From: Rhodococcus marinonascens NBRC 14363 | GTDB lineage: Bacteria; Actinomycetota; Actinomycetes; Mycobacteriales; Mycobacteriaceae | DNA length: 64,000 nucleotides | Reading direction: 5' to 3' | NCBI RefSeq assembly: GCF_001894885.1 | Contig: NZ_BCXB01000002.1 | Span: 1 to 64,000 of the forward strand | In this document: piece by piece, positions 62,860 through 64,000 of the stretch | How positions within the stretch are numbered: the first letter of the stretch is position 1 | Layout: the number at the start of each line of letters is the position of its first letter | Program-made: the position numbers and the translations under genes | Notes under the pieces: generated by a model | Told to the model about the DNA's origin: nothing | What the model saw: the letters and a program-made list of their open reading frames with translations, nothing else | The model's database searches: none

Positions 62860-64000
62860 ATGATGTGGCGTCGAAGGTATGCAGTGATCGTTGCCGGAGT
62901 AGTGCTCTTCGCTGTAGGGGGGGTCTCTGGAATTTCCGGCGCCCAGCCGGTGCCACCACCTCAGCCGCCGCCGCCCGCGCCCTTCGCCACTCCGAATACC
63001 GACAGCTGCCCCTTCGCCGTCGCTCCCGCGCCGGCAATCGACCTGTCGGAAGTCCCCGCACCGGGTGCTACCGTCCCCCCACCTGTTCCCGTTCCGGCGA
63101 GCCCGGTGGGCGGAGACCGGCTCGGCGGGTGTGGGCTCATCCTTCTGGAGGCCGCCCCGCCTCCGCCCGCGGACATCGTCGCATCAGGTTGGGTTCTTGC
63201 GGATGCGGAGTCGGGTGATGTGCTGGCGGCGAAAGATCCTCACGGCCGCTATCGCCCCGCCAGCACGGTCAAGATACTCCTGGCCCTCGTCGCTCTCGAC
63301 GAACTCGATCTCGACGCTGTCGTCACCGCCACCGCAGAAGACGCCAACATCGAGGGCAGCGCAGCCGGAATCGGCAAGGGTGGCACGTACACCAACCATC
63401 AACTGATGCAGGGCCTGATCATGGCGTCGGGCAACGATGCGGCACATGCCTTGGCCCGCCAACTCGGTGGTGTACCGGTTGCCGTATCGAAGATGAACGC
63501 ACTCGCCGCGGATCTCGGGGCACTTGATACGCGTGCCGCCACACCATCCGGTCTGGACGGACCCGGCATGAGCAGTTCGCCCTACGATCTTGCCGTGATT
63601 TTCCAGGCAGCACTGCAGAATTCGACATTCGCAAGCCTGATCCGCACGGAATCTGTTGACTTCCCAGGATTCCCGAAAGATCCGACAATTCCCGGCGACG
63701 AGGATCGTCCAGGATTCATGCTGGCCAACGACAATCGGTTGCTCTACAACTACGACGGCGCTCTCGGCGGGAAGACCGGCTTCACCGACGACGCGCGCCA
63801 CACATACGTCGGTGCCGCCGCGCGTGACGGTCGAACTCTGCTGGTCACGCTGATGGGCGGTGAGGCAATGCCGCTTCGCCCATGGAACCAAGCCGCACGC
63901 CTCCTCGACTACGGGTTTGCCCTGCCCACAACGGCGTCGATCGGATCGTTGACCGAGCACACGATGGACGCCGTGACACCCAGCGTGACGCGAACTCCGT
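62860..64000 (+). CDS. dacB1: D-alanyl-D-alanine carboxypeptidase, 3' truncated by the window edge
   Basis: A frame open from ATG 62860 to the window end (380 codons, no stop). N-terminal signal/anchor (RRRYAVIVAGVVLFAVGG), then a Pro-rich low-complexity region, then a class-A low-molecular-mass PBP domain: Ser135-x-x-Lys138 (SxxK), Ser190-Gly-Asn, and Lys305-Thr-Gly. These are the complete active-site triad motifs of DD-carboxypeptidases, which trim terminal D-Ala from peptidoglycan stems. Position after the sdh region fits M. tuberculosis dacB1 (Rv3330). Confidence 0.93.
   Translation, partial: MMWRRRYAVIVAGVVLFAVGGVSGISGAQPVPPPQPPPPAPFATPNTDSCPFAVAPAPAIDLSEVPAPGATVPPPVPVPASPVGGDRLGGCGLILLEAAPPPPADIVASGWVLADAESGDVLAAKDPHGRYRPASTVKILLALVALDELDLDAVVTATAEDANIEGSAAGIGKGGTYTNHQLMQGLIMASGNDAAHALARQLGGVPVAVSKMNALAADLGALDTRAATPSGLDGPGMSSSPYDLAVIFQAALQNSTFASLIRTESVDFPGFPKDPTIPGDEDRPGFMLANDNRLLYNYDGALGGKTGFTDDARHTYVGAAARDGRTLLVTLMGGEAMPLRPWNQAARLLDYGFALPTTASIGSLTEHTMDAVTPSVTRTP

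Overview
The window is a high-GC actinobacterial chromosome segment. Its gene order closely follows the Mycobacterium tuberculosis accA3 to dacB1 interval: accA3, lat/lrpA/pcd, lhr, glpD2, lpdA, amiA1/amiB1, deoD/pmmB/upp, the Rv3311-like gene, add/deoA/cdd, sdhCDAB and dacB1. With the added iol genes and paralogue pairs, this points to Rhodococcus or a close Nocardiaceae relative. That assignment rests on remembered family and synteny knowledge, not on a database search.

Layout. 0-4.2 kb: an acyl-CoA carboxylase alpha chain, a DUF1707 membrane protein, a GNAT-like fragment, VanZ and a PtpB-like phosphatase. 4.2-8.9 kb: lysine catabolism, with lat and lrpA divergent from pcd, plus an acyl-CoA dehydrogenase. 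9-12.6 kb: a TetR gene divergent from one of two tandem saccharopine-dehydrogenase-like paralogues, with a truncated transposase between the copies. 12.5-18.6 kb: a secreted Gly/Ser-rich protein, the helicase lhr, a 14-codon relic that looks like the start of nei, and small membrane proteins. 18.6-30.7 kb: glpD and glpK, a PLP aminotransferase, lpdA, a gamma-glutamylcyclotransferase, two M20 amidohydrolases, an enoyl-CoA hydratase, deoD and pmmB.

30.6-33.1 kb is a tandemly duplicated segment. It holds two secreted-protein genes with near-identical leaders and signal peptides but diverged mature parts. They are separated by decayed copies of the pmmB and upp 3' ends. 33.7-35.9 kb carries a compact, translationally coupled four-gene set: an EspC-like type VII secretion target, a WXG-like protein fused to an NlpC/P60 peptidase, and two YbaB/EspL-like proteins. 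36-43.7 kb holds an acidic two-domain protein, the nucleoside salvage genes add-deoA-cdd, and sdhCDAB.

43.7-60 kb is a myo-inositol catabolic island: a LacI regulator, iolG, an IS605-type element with a broken tnpB, an iolE-like gene, a second Gfo/Idh/MocA dehydrogenase, a CUT2 sugar ABC transporter, two pseudogenes (phytanoyl-CoA dioxygenase-like and Gfo/Idh/MocA), a GntR regulator, and iolC-aldolase-iolB-iolD. An almost identical 25-bp palindromic site lies before both the transporter and gntR/iolC, which suggests one regulon. iolA is not in the window. 60-64 kb: a DHA2-type MFS exporter, an F420-type LLM oxidoreductase and the 5' part of dacB1.

I saw no rRNA, tRNA or CRISPR array.
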